A stretch of DNA of 64,000 nucleotides from Macrobrachium rosenbergii (lineage: Eukaryota; Arthropoda; Malacostraca; Decapoda; Palaemonidae). The position numbers and the translations under genes are program-made. Location: contig NC_089744.1 of the NCBI RefSeq assembly GCF_040412425.1, positions 30,883,501 through 30,947,500 on the forward strand, written 5' to 3'. The notes beneath the pieces are model-generated. The model searched no databases, was not told where the DNA came from, and saw only the letters and a list, made by a program, of their open reading frames with translations. Shown here piece by piece: positions 34,549 to 46,312 of this stretch (the first letter of the stretch is position 1; each line of letters opens with the position of its first letter).

Positions 34549-34930
34549 GTTCGGACACATTTGCCATTTCTTACAGATAGTAGATAAGTGAGGTGGAAAG
34601 CATCTTTGTTTAGTTTTAAGCTTTCTCTGTTAATCCTTGCATACTAATAGGTATTTGTTTTGCACTTGATAATTTAATGAAAAACTTTTTGAAAGCTATT
34701 TATGGTACCAGATGCTGTACTATATTAATTTTTATGTTTCTTGCTAGTTATATATATGACATTGAGGTTTAGTTAATAGTCCTTTCTTATCATGCTCCAC
34801 ATGGAAAATGGCATCTCAGCTAATGAAATTACGTCTCAGTTTTCACAAGTTATTCACTTGCATTCCAGTTCAGACTTGAAGTTCCAGTTCAGAGTTGAAG
34901 AAAGTTTTATTTATTTATTTTTTTTTTCAG

Positions 34931-35022
34931 GATGAAGGCGGAAACAAATTAATGAAAAGCACAATGAGACTTGAAAACCTCTTATCCGCAAAAACCTTCA
35001 ATCTTCCTCGCTGTCAGATCAG
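34931..35022 (+). CDS. ZW10: ZW10 exon 6 in window
   Basis: The acceptor is 'ttttttcag|GATGAAGG' and the donor 'CAGATCAG|gtttgt'; phase 0 to 2. It encodes MKSTMRLENLLSAKTFNLP and CQI before the split Ser codon. The 'LPRCQIS' end corresponds to human 'LPTCRIS'. Confidence 0.9.
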
Positions 35023-35868
35023 GTTTGTGGAGATTTAAAATAGTTGTATATAGAGTCAAGGGCAACACTAGAGTTTGTAAGTATCCATAAATACCAAATA
35101 TTCTTCTTAGTGTATATCAGTTTAAAATCAGACTCAAATTGCATGTTTCCATGAAGAAGCAGTTAGATTGAGAAACTTGCCAGGTGACTTGTGTCACTCA
35201 AGAAGTTCGATAAATATAAAATGATGGTATTAACAGTCAGCCTGGTGCTCTTTTTCAGTTAGACATAGCCTTAACATGTTGACATATGTTGATAATCATT
35301 CAAAGTGGGAGATGCTGCAGTGAAGTGTGCACCATAATTTAGTCCATGCAGTATTCTGTCAGCATAACCATGAGGCTTTCCTAGTCTGCAATTTCTGAAA
35401 GATAAAATACTGCCTAGTTTGGTTTTACCAAATTTGGCAGGTTGATTCTTCAGGAGTTTTATTAAAACTTTTTCTCATAAGTATCATGTTTAAGGACTCA
35501 AAGTTCCATTTTGGGGTTAAAGCAGCCATACCTACTAAAATGATGGATGTGTTTTGGTGATAACAACCACAAAAAATCTTATCAGTCAACCACCCATTGG
35601 TTGCTTGATTATATATGTCAGGTAAATTTGTCTTCTAAAATACATTTTGATCTAATTCCTTTCCTGCAAGAGGCTTTAATTAAAGCTGTTAAGATATTCA
35701 TTGCAGTAATTATTGAGAAAGTGTTATGTTTTTTAATTTATCTTATGCATTCTAATAGTACAAAGTTGTGTAAAACATCTTGTTATTTTTCATTAAGGAT
35801 TTTAGATAACTCATGATATTTAGTTGGTAATTGTATTTACAATATTTGTCTTTGTAGAATTCAGATTA
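35023..35868. other. Intron sequence without recognised feature
   Basis: AT-rich unique-looking ZW10 intron between exon 6 and the piggyBac-like element. No repeats or coding were recognised. Confidence 0.6.
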
Positions 35869-36130
35869 TTAACCCTTTAACGCTGACTGGATGTATTTTA
35901 CATCAACAAAAGTTGTCTGTCGGGTGCCAAGTGGACGTAAAATACATCGACTACAAAAAGTTTTTTTTAAATATTCACGGAAAAATACTTATAGGCCTCG
36001 TTTGTGAAAAATTTTAAATCTCGCCTTGAGGAATGCTTGGAGTTCACGGATCACGCTGTTGTTTTGTTTACAAGCATGACCTAGCTGCGCATGCGCGAAT
36101 TTCTTTCTTATCCCAAAAGAAAGCATCAGC

Positions 36131-37903
36131 TAACTCTGCTGAAAATCTCAGAAATTCTTTAGTCACTTTGTCGTAATTTTTGCACCATTTTCTATTAGCC
36201 TTTACATAAAGTTTTATATATGAAAATGTGCACAATTTCATGTAGAATACAACAGAAAATAACTCATGGTTGTGGCTTTTATCAATTTTGACATATTTTC
36301 ATATAAATCATGATAAGTGCCAAAATTTCAACCTTTGGTCAACTTTGACTTGACCGAAATGGTCGGAAAATGCAATTGTAAGCTAAAACTCTTACATTCT
36401 AGTAATATTCAATCATTTACCTTCATTTTGCAACAAACGAGAAGTCTCTAGCACAATATTTCGATTTATGGTGAATTTTTGAAAAAAACTTTCTCCTTAC
36501 GTCAGCGCTAACTCTGCTGAAAATCTCAGAAATTCTTTAGTCACTTTGTCGTAATTTTTGCACTGTTTTCTAGTAGTCATTACATAAAGTTTTATATATG
36601 AAAATGTGCACAATTTCATGTAGAATACAACAAAATATAACTCATGGTTGTAGCTTTTATCAATTTTGACATATTTTCATATAAATCACGATAAATGCCA
36701 AAATTTCAACCTTTGGTCAACTTTGACTTGACCGAAATGGTCGAAAAATGCAATTGAAAGCTAAAACTCTTACATTCCTTACGTCCGCACTAAATCTGCT
36801 GAAAATCTTGTAAGAGCCTGACGCCGTTTCTTCCAAACACGTGTGTGTTCGTCGTCCATCAGAGTGGACAAGACAACAAGAGCATCTCGTTTTCTTTCTC
36901 TAAAGGAATGCGATTTCAGCCATACAATATTTCTGTCTGTTTCTCCCTAACCATTGTTGTCTTGATGTATGTACAATCGCCACTACTTGCATTGCCATGC
37001 AAGCATTCTAATCATGTACTCGTAATGTTCCAACGAATCTTCTGTATCAAACTGTGTGTATATTTCTGTTTGTGAAGACACCAAACGTCTCGCCACTCCG
37101 ATGGACGACGAACACACGAACACACACGTGTTTGGAAGAGATGGCGTCAGGCTCTTACAATCTCAGAAATTCTGTAGTCACTTTGTCGTAATTTTTGCAC
37201 CATTTTATATTAGCCGTTACATAATATTTTATATATGAAAATGTGTGCAATTTCATGTATAATACAACAAAAAATAATTCATGGTTGTAGCTTTTATCAG
37301 TTTTGAAATATTTTTTCATATAAATCACGGTAAGTGCCAAAATTTCAACCTTCGGTCAACTTTGACTCAACCGAAATGGTCGAAAAATGCAATTGTAAGC
37401 TAAAACTCTTACATTCTAGTAATATTCAATCATTTACCTTCATTTTGCAACAAACGAGAAGTCTCTAGCACAATATTTCGATTTATGGTGAATTTTTGAA
37501 AAAAACTTTTTCCTTACCTCTGCACGTGCTAACTCTGCTGAAAATCTCAGAATTTCTTTAGTCACTTTGTTGCAATTTTTGCACTGTTTTATATTAGCCA
37601 TTACATAAAGTTTTATATATGAAAATGTGTGCAATTTCATGTACAATACAACAAAAAATAACTCATGGTTGTAGCTTTTATCAGTTTTGAAATATTTTCA
37701 TATAAATCACGATAAGTGCCGAAATTTCAACCTTCAGTCAACTTTGACTCGACCGAAATGGTCGAAAAATGCAATTGTAAGCTAAAACTCTTACATTCTA
37801 GTAATATTCAATCAATTACCTTCATTTTGCAACAAATTGGAAGTCTCTAGCACAATATTTCGATTTATGGTGAATTTTTGAAAAACTTTTTTACGTCCGA
37901 GCG
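36131..37903 (+). repeat. Four tandem ~380-bp repeats
   Basis: Units start with 'ctaactctgctgaaaatctc' at 36131, 36508, 36790 and 37529. Unit 1 is 377 bp. Unit 2 has lost ~95 bp. Unit 3 is ~384 bp once the nested 351-bp insertion and its 4-bp duplication are removed. Unit 4 runs to about 37903. Units share 'gtcactttgtcgtaattttt', 'caactttgactygaccgaaa' and 'agtctctagcacaatatttc'. Confidence 0.92.
36809..37159. mobile_element. 351-bp MITE nested in the tandem repeat
   Basis: Long terminal inverted repeats of about 55 bp (TGTAAGAGCCTGACGCC at the left, 'ggcgtcaggctcttaca' at the right, both continuing through 'aaacacgtgtgtgttcg'-like sequence) are flanked by ATCT at 36805-36808 and 37160-37163. 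Removing the element and one ATCT restores the repeat sequence 'gctgaaaatctcagaaattc' exactly, which proves an insertion. The superfamily is not certain; a 4-bp duplication with these ends is not diagnostic to me. Confidence 0.88.
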
Positions 37904-38364
37904 TTAATTAATTCATGCATCATTTTGTGATAATATTTTCTCTGTGTTGCTTTGATCGTTTTACAATTTGTTATATACCAAAATCATCGCAATTTAGTTT
38001 ACAATACAACAAAAAAAATAGCTTATTAGCTTTAACCGTTTTGCTCCTTGTATACAATTATATATGACTTTTTTTTGTGCTGTTATATATTCCAATATTT
38101 ATATATGATAATGATATTTTTTTTCATTTCTGAAGGTTGCATACTAAACTTCAGGCCATGAGAAAAAAAGGAGCCAAAAATGAACTCTTAATCTTAAAAA
38201 CTAAGTGTGCTGTGATTTTTTAAAAAAAACTTTCTTTCCGCTTCGGCGCTAACTCCCAAGCCCCGCCGGCATATGGCAGACACTTTTGTAAATAGAGGCT
38301 CGACGTTTAAGGGTTAAGTGATTTTATATTGCTGTTTTTCATATTTATGCGTTAACTTTTTCAG

Positions 38365-38540
38365 TGCTTCTATGTGTGACCTTGTAGAATTGATATACGA
38401 AACAATGGAAGAAGCATGCACAAGCTCACCGCAGCATGCTGGACGACTTTTCTACACTGTGCGAAATATTTTGTCCTTATACTGCCATGTGGTGCCTACT
38501 GCACATGCTTACTCTCTAGCCACATTACCTCAGCAAGCAG
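38365..38540 (+). CDS. ZW10: ZW10 exon 7 in window
   Basis: The acceptor is 'actttttcag|TGCTTC' and the donor 'CAGCAAGCAG|gtatga'; phase 2 to 1. It encodes 'CDLVELIYETMEEACTSS', LFYTVRNILSLYCHVVPTA and 'LATLPQQA', which match human 'KLMELAYQTLLEATTSS', '[20 protein letters not shown]' and the LPQLA end. This is one of the best conserved ZW10 stretches. Confidence 0.95.
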
Positions 38541-38703
38541 GTATGACTGTATATCCACTATGTTTACAATGATTGTTTGAGTTACACCCAGTGAAATATA
38601 CAGTCATTCATATACAAAACCATACTCATAACTAGTACGAACTATATAAGTGAAATTACTCTAGCCCATGTGAATTTGTAATTTCATTATATAGTCTATT
38701 TCT

Positions 38704-39070
38704 GATAGCGTAGTCACTGTTTTGTCCTCAAGGAGTAACCTCCCATGGTTTACCAGAGCTCCATGGTGACGAAACTAATATCAAAGAATTCTCTTCTAGT
38801 TGGTCTTTTGGCCAGGTATTGTGTCGTAATGATTAACATTATAACACATGATGGAGTATATAATGGACTCAAAGATAAGAGGGCACTTTCCCTTATCTTC
38901 AGCAAAGCTGAACCCAGTTTTTCCAACATCAAAAGAACCTGCAAAGAAAGAGAAGTGACTATTGCGCATGCGCATCTGCCTTTTTGTTTTCAACTGGCCG
39001 TTAAAAGACAAAGGAGCCATTACTCTCTGTTTGGTCTAAAGCGAACTGTTCACGTTGTTACCAGCGCTCC
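38704..39070 (+). repeat. Element E left inverted terminal repeat
   Basis: It runs from 'gatagcgtag' through 'tttaccagagctccatgg' and 'ttgtgtcgtaatgattaaca' to 'agtgactattgcgcatgcgc'. A near-identical inverted copy is at about 45950-46265 in the right ITR. Confidence 0.9.
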
Positions 39071-39409
39071 AAAAAAAATTCTTAACTTTTTTTCTCCGTT
39101 TTAGTATCGAGGATTGTGGAAACATCAAAAATAGCAAGCTAGGTGCTCAGTATTAACTTTCCAGGTAAAAGTTTTAGTTTTAAACCTCTGGAATTTATAT
39201 AATTTGTGTGTTAAAGCTGGAACCCAGCTCATTGATTGCTAGCCTACCTAGTTTTGTAAAACGAAAATTGTTTTGAATTCTAACTAAATGTTTCAACTAA
39301 AAGATATGTTCCACAACTTATTATTAATATGGAAAATCCTTTCAGATTATATGATGTCTACAATAATCTAGGCAGTAAGTGATAATAATTCAGACTAGAT
39401 TAATAGTGA

Positions 39410-40260
39410 ATGTTGTCTGTAGCCTATGTCCTTGGATTACGTATCCTAAGTGGCCTAGCTTAGACCGAGGACCCTAGGATCAGATAATAACAATATCTGG
39501 GCAAAGTAAATCGATAGCCTAACAATGAGGCTACATATTAGTATAAAATTTTTTCCCTTTTATACAAGCCTGTGCACTTAAGCATGAGCTAAATAATCCT
39601 GGACTAGCTTAGGCATTACGTTATATCAAGTTAAGTGGTAACTTTTCATGAAACATCCCATTTTTGGACTAAATTGTTGGCCTAGACCATGTAATTAGGA
39701 CTAGATGAAATTGTAATCTGTGCTGGATGAGATGGTAACCTAGCCTTAAGCTACATACTAAGGTAAGCTAATTGTGTTTTGTTTATGTAACCGATACACT
39801 TAAGTGTGAATTAAATAATCCAGATTAGGCAGTAGCCTAGATTAGAGTAAGTTATAACCAGGTTACAAGGTTACACATAAGTGATTACTGTTTTATATAT
39901 TAAACGAAATAGCCTAGGATTGGATATAAATAACCAACTGGGTTAGACAGATAGTTGAGTAATTATAAGGTTACATATTAGTAAGTTTTCTGTTTTTATA
40001 ATAATCTGGATTAGGCAATATCCTATACTAGGTTAAGAAAGAACAAATAAGCGTAGGATTATATATAAACAGTATCCTAGCCTAAATAAAATAACCTAGT
40101 TTGTTATGACTCGGTAGCATATCTGTAAGGTTACTGCTAGTAGGGTCTTGTGTAGCCTATATCCTTGAAGGTTATAAATCTAGAACAGGCAGTAGCCTAG
40201 CAATATTAAGTAGGAACCCCCTTATAAGGAATATCCTACTGTTAGCCTAAAACAGTGGTG
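39410..40260 (+). repeat. Degenerate tandem array in element E
   Basis: Units of roughly 110-220 bp recur with 'ggttacatattagta', 'ggcagtagcctag' and 'gtagcctat.tccttg' words (near 39415, 39530, 39745, 39860, 39965, 40130, 40190). They are diverged and of uneven length. They account for most of the stretch between the left ITR and the gag-like frame. Confidence 0.5.
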
Positions 40261-41439
40261 GCCGAATATCAGATGAAAAGGTAGTCTCGGCCACATAAAA
40301 CAGAAAAACAGATAAGAGAAATATTTTCTGTAAAGTTTATATCTTTTAAATTGTAAATAAGCCTAGAATAGGTTAAGCAAGAACCTTCTAAGAAATCCTC
40401 TGTTCTTAGCTTAATGTAGATTATACTAGAATCATTACCCTAAGCTATATAAAACAGTAGTTTGGTTAGTCAAACAAATTAGTTCATAGCAGTTAGTCTG
40501 AATGGCATGACAATTGGAATTAAAAATTTCATTTGGCCATTGCAAAAGAACTAACAGTGTATAAGTAATACAGCCATGTACAGGTATGAAAACTAACCTA
40601 AACCTTAGAGGGTTTAACATAGATATTTAATTAAACGTATTAAAACTGCACGATTGTAATCAACCTGTAATATGGAAACTATACGAGGAACTACAGAAGT
40701 GTCCCTCACTTAAAAACAATTAATGCTAACTAGCTTCTAATAACAACTTGCTTTATATCACTACAGGGCCGCCATTAGGCAGGATCCTCAGTTCAAGTGT
40801 TCCGTAGCAAATTGCTCGGTTCACTTTTGCCAGTGGGTACAGCCCATAACCACCTGCCATGAGCATAGTCCTTGTAAAAAAAAAAAGGAAAATTTGCTTG
40901 GTCGCCAGATTTGGGCGGGATCTGTAGTATGCTCCTGGCAACAAGTTTTAAGAAAGAAACAGCTTTTAAGCCTAGGGTTCAGTAGGGGTGAGGAAGGGGG
41001 AGATTATATCTTTTGGCAGAACTCCGGCAGCAGATGTTTAACCCTTCCTCCGAACAACATCAGTGTTTGGGCCAAAACTCATTAACATCAGTCGCCAATA
41101 CCTCCCAGGTTAACCCCGTGGAGGAAGTGAGGAATCTTTACAAGGAGTTCATATTCTTATTTAAAAAATATGAATGGAACATTGCCATCGAAATGGCCCT
41201 GCTGAATCCAGAAGGCCCAGGGACATAAATTTAAGCTAGCCATGGGAGAAACCTCCCAGAAGGAGTTCTATTCCCCATGCAGCTATTATTGCTAAATAGG
41301 ATCTTTCCCCCAAAAGGGATACTGGGATCCACCTAACTCAGACTAAAATGTCTACTTTGGAAGTAACTTGCCCAGGACTTCTGCCCCTTGATTAACAGGC
41401 AGTTACAGTTTAGTTGCTGAAGCTCAGTTAGATTGCACA

Positions 41440-41538
41440 AGCTCCCCCAAAAGGGATACGCAGTTTATGGCAAGCTCCCCCAAAAGGGATACACAGTTTA
41501 TGGCAAGCTCCCCCAAAAGGGATAGACAGTTTGCGGCA
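41440..41538 (+). repeat. 33-bp tandem repeat, three units, in element E
   Basis: Units 41440-41472, 41473-41505 and 41506-41538 begin 'agctcccccaaaagggata'. A fourth diverged copy is at 41566-41597. The 'aaaagggatac' core also occurs singly near 41311. Confidence 0.93.
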
Positions 41539-41869
41539 AGGAAATTGAGTTTTTATTGACCTGTACCCCTAAAGGGATACACAGTTTGTGCCATTTGGTC
41601 AATTCTGTAAGGAAATTGAGTACCATCAAAGATGCCCTTGCCACAGAACGGCAATATATAAGGGACATAAAGCATGACTCTGAAAAGCAAAGTCATTCAG
41701 TCATGTACGCACCAAAGTGTAAAAGTACTACACCCTGTAACCGAAAAGTGAGTGTAGATACAAATGCTGCCCAAACAAGGGCTGATTTTAGAATTCTGAC
41801 TAGAAACAACAGTGGGTCAATTTGGAATACAGAACTTCAGATCAAAACATAATAGGGGCTCCAATACTC

Positions 41870-41921
41870 ACCCCTGATGATACTGATAATCTTTGACCCC
41901 TGATGATACTGATAATCTTTG
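41870..41921 (+). repeat. 26-bp exact tandem duplication in element E
   Basis: Two identical units start 'acccctgatgatactgataa'. The second is at 41896-41921. Length 26 shifts the reading frame. Confidence 0.95.
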
Positions 41922-42949
41922 ACGAGATGCCTCAATGTGCACTTTCTCTCCCAGTGGCAAGTAGGTAATTAATAAGAGAAAAACTATGATTGAAGTTGTA
42001 AATGTAGAATTTACAAACGGCAGCATTCCTTAATATAGAATGGCACCTGGTACCATCCTCACCAGACTTGGAGAAACCACTTAAATGGAAATGGTTTTCT
42101 TACCTGTGCCTATAGCATTAAAAACTAAAGAAATCACCCTTTACCAGGTCAGCGTGAAATGGATCTCTACTCCTTTTTGAATAAGACCCAAGTTGCTCAC
42201 CAAGTTGCCTCGTGAGAATTTTATGCCAGGCTCCGACTCCTTAGCACTATAACCTCTACCACCTTGCTGGAAGTTGCCATCTTAAGGCTTCCAGAACATC
42301 CCAGGATAATTTTTGCTGCTGAGGCCAAAAGTCGCATGAGAACCCGATGAAAAGCACTCTTTGACTTCCTAGAATGGCACATAAAATTTTGAATGGAAGC
42401 ATTGGAGAGCTCCATCAAATCACTCTCCAATGTCACTGCATTATTACATTCTAACCCCTTCTGTAAGGACCTATTTGAGGAGTCTGTTGTGGCTCAACTC
42501 AAGGAGCATGCCCACCAACAGAATTGCAGTGTATGCTCTTCTGGGAAAAGGGGAATTCAGGAAACAAAGAAACCAAACTTTCCCTTTACCCAACCCCAAA
42601 AAAGGCTCACTTCGATCAAAAATCATATAAGCCTTCAGCCACCCCCAAAAATTTTTTCAAAAAAACAGGAAGGTGGTCAGAAGGGACAATTCCCTGCAAA
42701 GGGACAACAACTTCAAGGCCATCCTTTTTCACAAGGTCCAAAACCATCTCATAGGGGGGAAAAGGAAAAAACAACACCTGGAATGTTTATCAAAGGTGAA
42801 GGCAGAGGAGGAGGCAGATACCAAGAGGAATTATATTGGTTCTGGGTTAGCTTCAATGACATCACAGACAATGGAAGTTTTCCCTGTGGGGGGACAGTAT
42901 TATTTATATGTACAGGAAGGACCTGTTAATGTCGGCCTATAGAGAAACT

Positions 42950-43630
42950 TGCATATATTCGCCGCCAACTATGTCTCTTCAGCGTCCTCAAAAGGAACTC
43001 ATCCAAAAGAAGAGTGATCCTCAACCAATCAACATTGAACAAGCACATTGTTTGCCGAAAGTTTTGGATAATTACCGTTGCCTAAGTACATTGAATCATT
43101 TCAAAAAGGGACTCGGACAGTTTCTATGGATATGAAAGATGCACACTGGCACATCCCTATAGCTGTTCCCTTCCACCCCTTCCTAAGGTTCCGAATAGGG
43201 AAAGATATGTACAGATTCAAAGTCATGTCCTTTAGGCTAAACATTGCCTAAAGAATATTTTTCAAAACTAGCAACGGTATTCATTCGAGAACTCAAACAA
43301 AAAGATCTGGGGACCCACAAGAAAAGAGTGCTTGAAAAACCTAAGAGCAATGGTCAACAGACTACAGTACAGTCAAACGATTTTATTATAAATTTGAAAA
43401 CATCTTGCCTCGTGCCCAGCAGACACTTTCAGTGGTTGGGACTGTGTTGGGATACTCTTCACGGCCTGTTGTCTCTCTCCATCATACTCAAAACAGAATA
43501 AGGCAAGTCCTCAAAAGGTTCTTTGCACAGCCCAGAGTTTCCAGATGGCAATCAGAATGTATGATGGGCCTGCTGCAGTTCTCGTCAGTAATAGATCCAA
43601 TACATAGATTGCAACTAAAAATGTGAACAT
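42950..43630 (+). pseudogene. Reverse transcriptase remnant of element E
   Basis: One frame at about 43115-43230 encodes 'VSMDMKDAHWHIPIA', motif A of the palm with its Asp, then FLRFRIGKD and 'YRFKVMSFRLNIA', a decayed motif B. Upstream pieces at 42908-43135 resemble the segment that links gag and polymerase. No intact YxDD was found. Downstream 'SVVGTVLGYSSRPV' and 'LQFSSVIDPIHRLQLKM' are thumb-like. Confidence 0.65.
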
Positions 43631-43913
43631 GCAAGAAAAAAGATGCGAGACAGATCTCATCAAAGGATTAAAAGAGTTGGGGAGATACTTCGGCCTTAGA
43701 TTTGGAAGGAATCTCTGGTGAAACAGGTCACCCTGACTCCTCCATCTGTATGAGTGACAAACTCACAGATGCCTTGTGGACAGGTTGGGAGGACATTGGA
43801 AGGATTGTCAGGTGGCAGGGAGGTGATTAGCTACTCAGGAATTTTTATATCAATTTCCTGGAGTTGATGGCTGCCTTTTTGTCTCTCAAAAAAACTCAAA
43901 CTTCCAGAAGAGA

Positions 43914-43963
43914 GAGAACATAACCACAATATCCTACAGAGAACATAACCACAATATCCTACA
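43914..43963 (+). repeat. 25-bp exact tandem duplication in element E RNase H region
   Basis: Units 43914-43938 and 43939-43963 begin 'gagaacataaccacaatatc'. The duplication interrupts the region corresponding to the RNase H third motif (DNTT... in D) and shifts the frame. Confidence 0.95.
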
Positions 43964-44529
43964 TCAAGAGGTCTGGATCACATTCACGTCCTCTCAATAT
44001 GGTAATGTTAGCCATACTTCGGATGGCGGAAGCATGGAAGTGGCACATGTCTTTAGTTCACCTCACAGGGGGGTCTCATTGTAATAGCAGACTCTCTATT
44101 AAGGAAAATGACAGCCTCAACAGAGTGGATGTTGGACAACCACTCTTTTCAAACAATAGCCGATGTGCTTCCACAGCCGGAAGTGTACCTGTTGGCTACA
44201 TACTAGAACTACAAACTCCTGATATATGTGTCTCCAAACCTGGACAGTCAAGCAACAGCAAGAGATGCCTTCCTTAAGACTGGAATAAGGGGAGGACGAT
44301 AATTTTTTCCTCCCAGATTTCAAAGGTTTTGAGCAAACTTCTAACCTTCGTAGGAATAGTATACTTAATAGCCCCAAATTGGCCAAACAGGCATTGGTTC
44401 CTATTACCTCAACAGTGGACAAAAAGATCAATTCCACTGTCATCTGCTGTTCTGTCCCAGACAGTAGGAGGGAAAGTCTCTCCTTTCTAAGGCAAGACCT
44501 TCACGTATAGATTTTTAAAAAATATCTAT

Positions 44530-45470
44530 CTTGATAATTACCCACTCAACATTGCTAGGTACCAAGTGCAAAAATTACTGACATCTATCCAGCATTACCA
44601 GTCCATATGGAAGATATGGTTAGATTATATCCATACTGAGAGCCCAGTTTAGATTTCTGTAGAAACTTTATTTTTCTTATATACCCTTTTGAAGACAAAT
44701 GCCTTGTAGTTACAACAGTCATGGCATACAAGGCTGCATTAACGAAACCCTTGCTTTATGGATTCGGGATTGACCCCAGTATAGAGGTTGTCACTTCCCT
44801 TCTGCATTCTTTTGCTCTACAAAGGCCCACTCCCGAAAGGCTTCCAATTACTTGGTCCCTGAACAAGGTGCTTAGACTTTTATCAACCCCTCAATTCAGT
44901 GGACCCAATACAACCACAACGCACAGGCTACAAAAGGTAATCATCTTGATTGCATTAGCATCAGGGGCTCGTACAGTATTAGTGAACTGGGCTGTCTTAG
45001 ATGGGGACGATGCATCACGCAAATAACTGACCATCAATTATTATTGTCCCCTGGCCCATCATTCCTGGCCAAGAATATGGATCCTTTAAAAAGGAAATCC
45101 ATTCTTATAAGAAAATTCAATTTAGCAGACAAGACATTATGCCCGGTTCAAGCACTTAAGGTTTACCTAGAAGTCACGGCAAACACCCCAGAAGGTCCTA
45201 TTTTCCTACACCCTAGCACAAACTAACCACTCTCCCTACAAAGACTGAGAATGATTGTAGTGTTTCTCATCAAAAAGGGAAATCCACACTCTTTCCATAG
45301 GTCACATGATGTCAGGAAAGTAAGTACGTCTTTGGCCTTCTTCAGAAATGTCTCTTTTGAAGAAGTCTCTGAATGTACAAGGTGGTCACCAGTTAAATTA
45401 TTGCCACATGCTCGAACAAATTCGACTACACTATGTATCGGTACGTGGCATACTTAGTCTTAACTCCTAG
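44530..45470 (+). pseudogene. Tyrosine recombinase remnant of element E
   Basis: Frames 44721-45026, 45044-45226 and 45251-45457 follow one another. The first holds 'LPITWSLNKVLRLLSTP' and 'IILIALASGARTVLVNWAV', where the catalytic Arg (of GAR) is present. The second holds 'KTLCPVQALKVYLEV'. The third holds 'SHDVRKVSTSLAFFRN' (HxxR box) and a decayed Tyr region. At least two frame breaks separate them. Confidence 0.75.
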
Positions 45471-45777
45471 GTGCTGCAGCAGAAAACCAGGGGTCATATT
45501 GACGGTGAGTATGCTAACTATTGCTGGGAGAGGGGCGACAGTACAACAACCAAACCCAGCATGCTTAGGTAAGCCACTGTAGAACTACATCCTAAAACGT
45601 AAGTTCGTGTATAGTTTCTTGTTCCTTGGTATCAAAACCTGAAGAGTATTTAGAATAAAAAATGGGACTTGAAATTTGTGGCTTGCCCTTGGACCGGAAA
45701 TGTTATTTCCTTTGGGGTGTTGGGATTAAAAAGCGAGAGCTTAAGCCTTTTTCTTCACCTGTTAATTTCTTTGTAAA

Positions 45778-46312
45778 GCTCCTTGAGGATGAAACAGCGA
45801 CTGCGCTATCAAAAAACAAGTTTTGACATAGGAAAAACAGGTTTTGACGTTGGAAAAACCTATTTTTGGTAGTCGCTGTTGAGTCCTCAAAACCCTCCCA
45901 CTTTCCTGATGAAAAGGCATGGGATTTGGGCAAGGGATCAACCTGCATTGACCAACAGAGAGTAATGGCTCCTTGGTCTTTTAACGGCCTGGTTGTAAAG
46001 AAGAGGACGGAAATGCATGCGCAATAGTCACTTCTCTTTCTTGCAAGTTTTTTTGATGTTGGAAAAACTGGGTTCAGCTTTGCTGAAGATAAGGGAAAGT
46101 GCCCTCTTATCTTTGAGTCCATTATATACTCCATCATGTGTTATAATGTTAATCATTACGACACAATACCTGGCCAAAAGACCAACTAGAAGAGAATCCT
46201 TTGATATTAGTTTGGTCACCATGGAGCTCTGGTAAACCATGGGAGGTAACTTCTTGAGGACTCAACAGCGACTACCAAAAATAAGTTTTTCCTATGTCAA
46301 AACCTGTTTTTT
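45778..46312 (+). repeat. Element E internal complementary region plus right ITR
   Basis: 45778-45810 ('tccttgagg...gcgctatc') is the reverse complement of the left-ITR start. 45811-45893 is the reverse complement of the right end (46230-46312, ending 'aaaacctgttttttg'). 45950-46265 is the inverted copy of the left ITR. The arrangement is the same as in A, C, D and F. Confidence 0.9.

Larger units (their letters stand above)
35873..38313. mobile_element. piggyBac-like non-autonomous element with TTAA flanks
   Basis: It is flanked by TTAA at 35869-35872 and 38314-38317. The ends read CCCTTTAACGC on the left and 'gacgtttaaaggg'-like ('gacgtttaaggg') on the right, an imperfect inverted pair beginning CCC as in piggyBac elements. 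The 2.4-kb interior has no coding capacity and consists mainly of four tandem ~380-bp units. It lies in the ZW10 intron between exons 6 and 7. Confidence 0.8.
40765..42930 (+). pseudogene. Gag-like ORF1 remnant of element E
   Basis: Near 40787-40876 one frame encodes a Cys/His box (CSVANCSVHFC, then CHEHSPC), in the position of the Cys boxes of the other DIRS copies. Further open pieces at 41013-41228, 41556-41852 and 42393-42929 follow. The last carries CSVC and a Lys/Gln/Pro-rich tail typical of a nucleic acid-binding C-terminus. The 33-bp and 26-bp duplications inside break the frame. Confidence 0.5.
38704..46312 (+). mobile_element. DIRS1-like retrotransposon E
   Basis: The left ITR starts at 38704 ('gatagcgtagtcactgtttt'). 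The internal complementary region is at 45778-45893 and the right ITR ends at 46312. Between them are a 1.6-kb AT-rich stretch with degenerate repeats, a gag-like region (40765-42930), reverse transcriptase (42950-43630), RNase H (about 43700-44110) and tyrosine recombinase (44530-45470). It is a distinct family from A/C and D/F, with long ITRs (over 300 bp). Several small tandem duplications and frameshifts have inactivated it. It lies in the 16.4-kb intron before exon 54991. Confidence 0.87.

Noticed and set aside
36845..37075. A 76-codon open frame
   Set aside because: It lies wholly inside the 351-bp MITE between its inverted repeats and has no recognisable domain.
36131..37903. Regular repeats that might suggest a CRISPR array
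   Set aside because: Units are ~380 bp and contiguous without unique spacers, in an animal genome. This is a tandem repeat inside a transposon.
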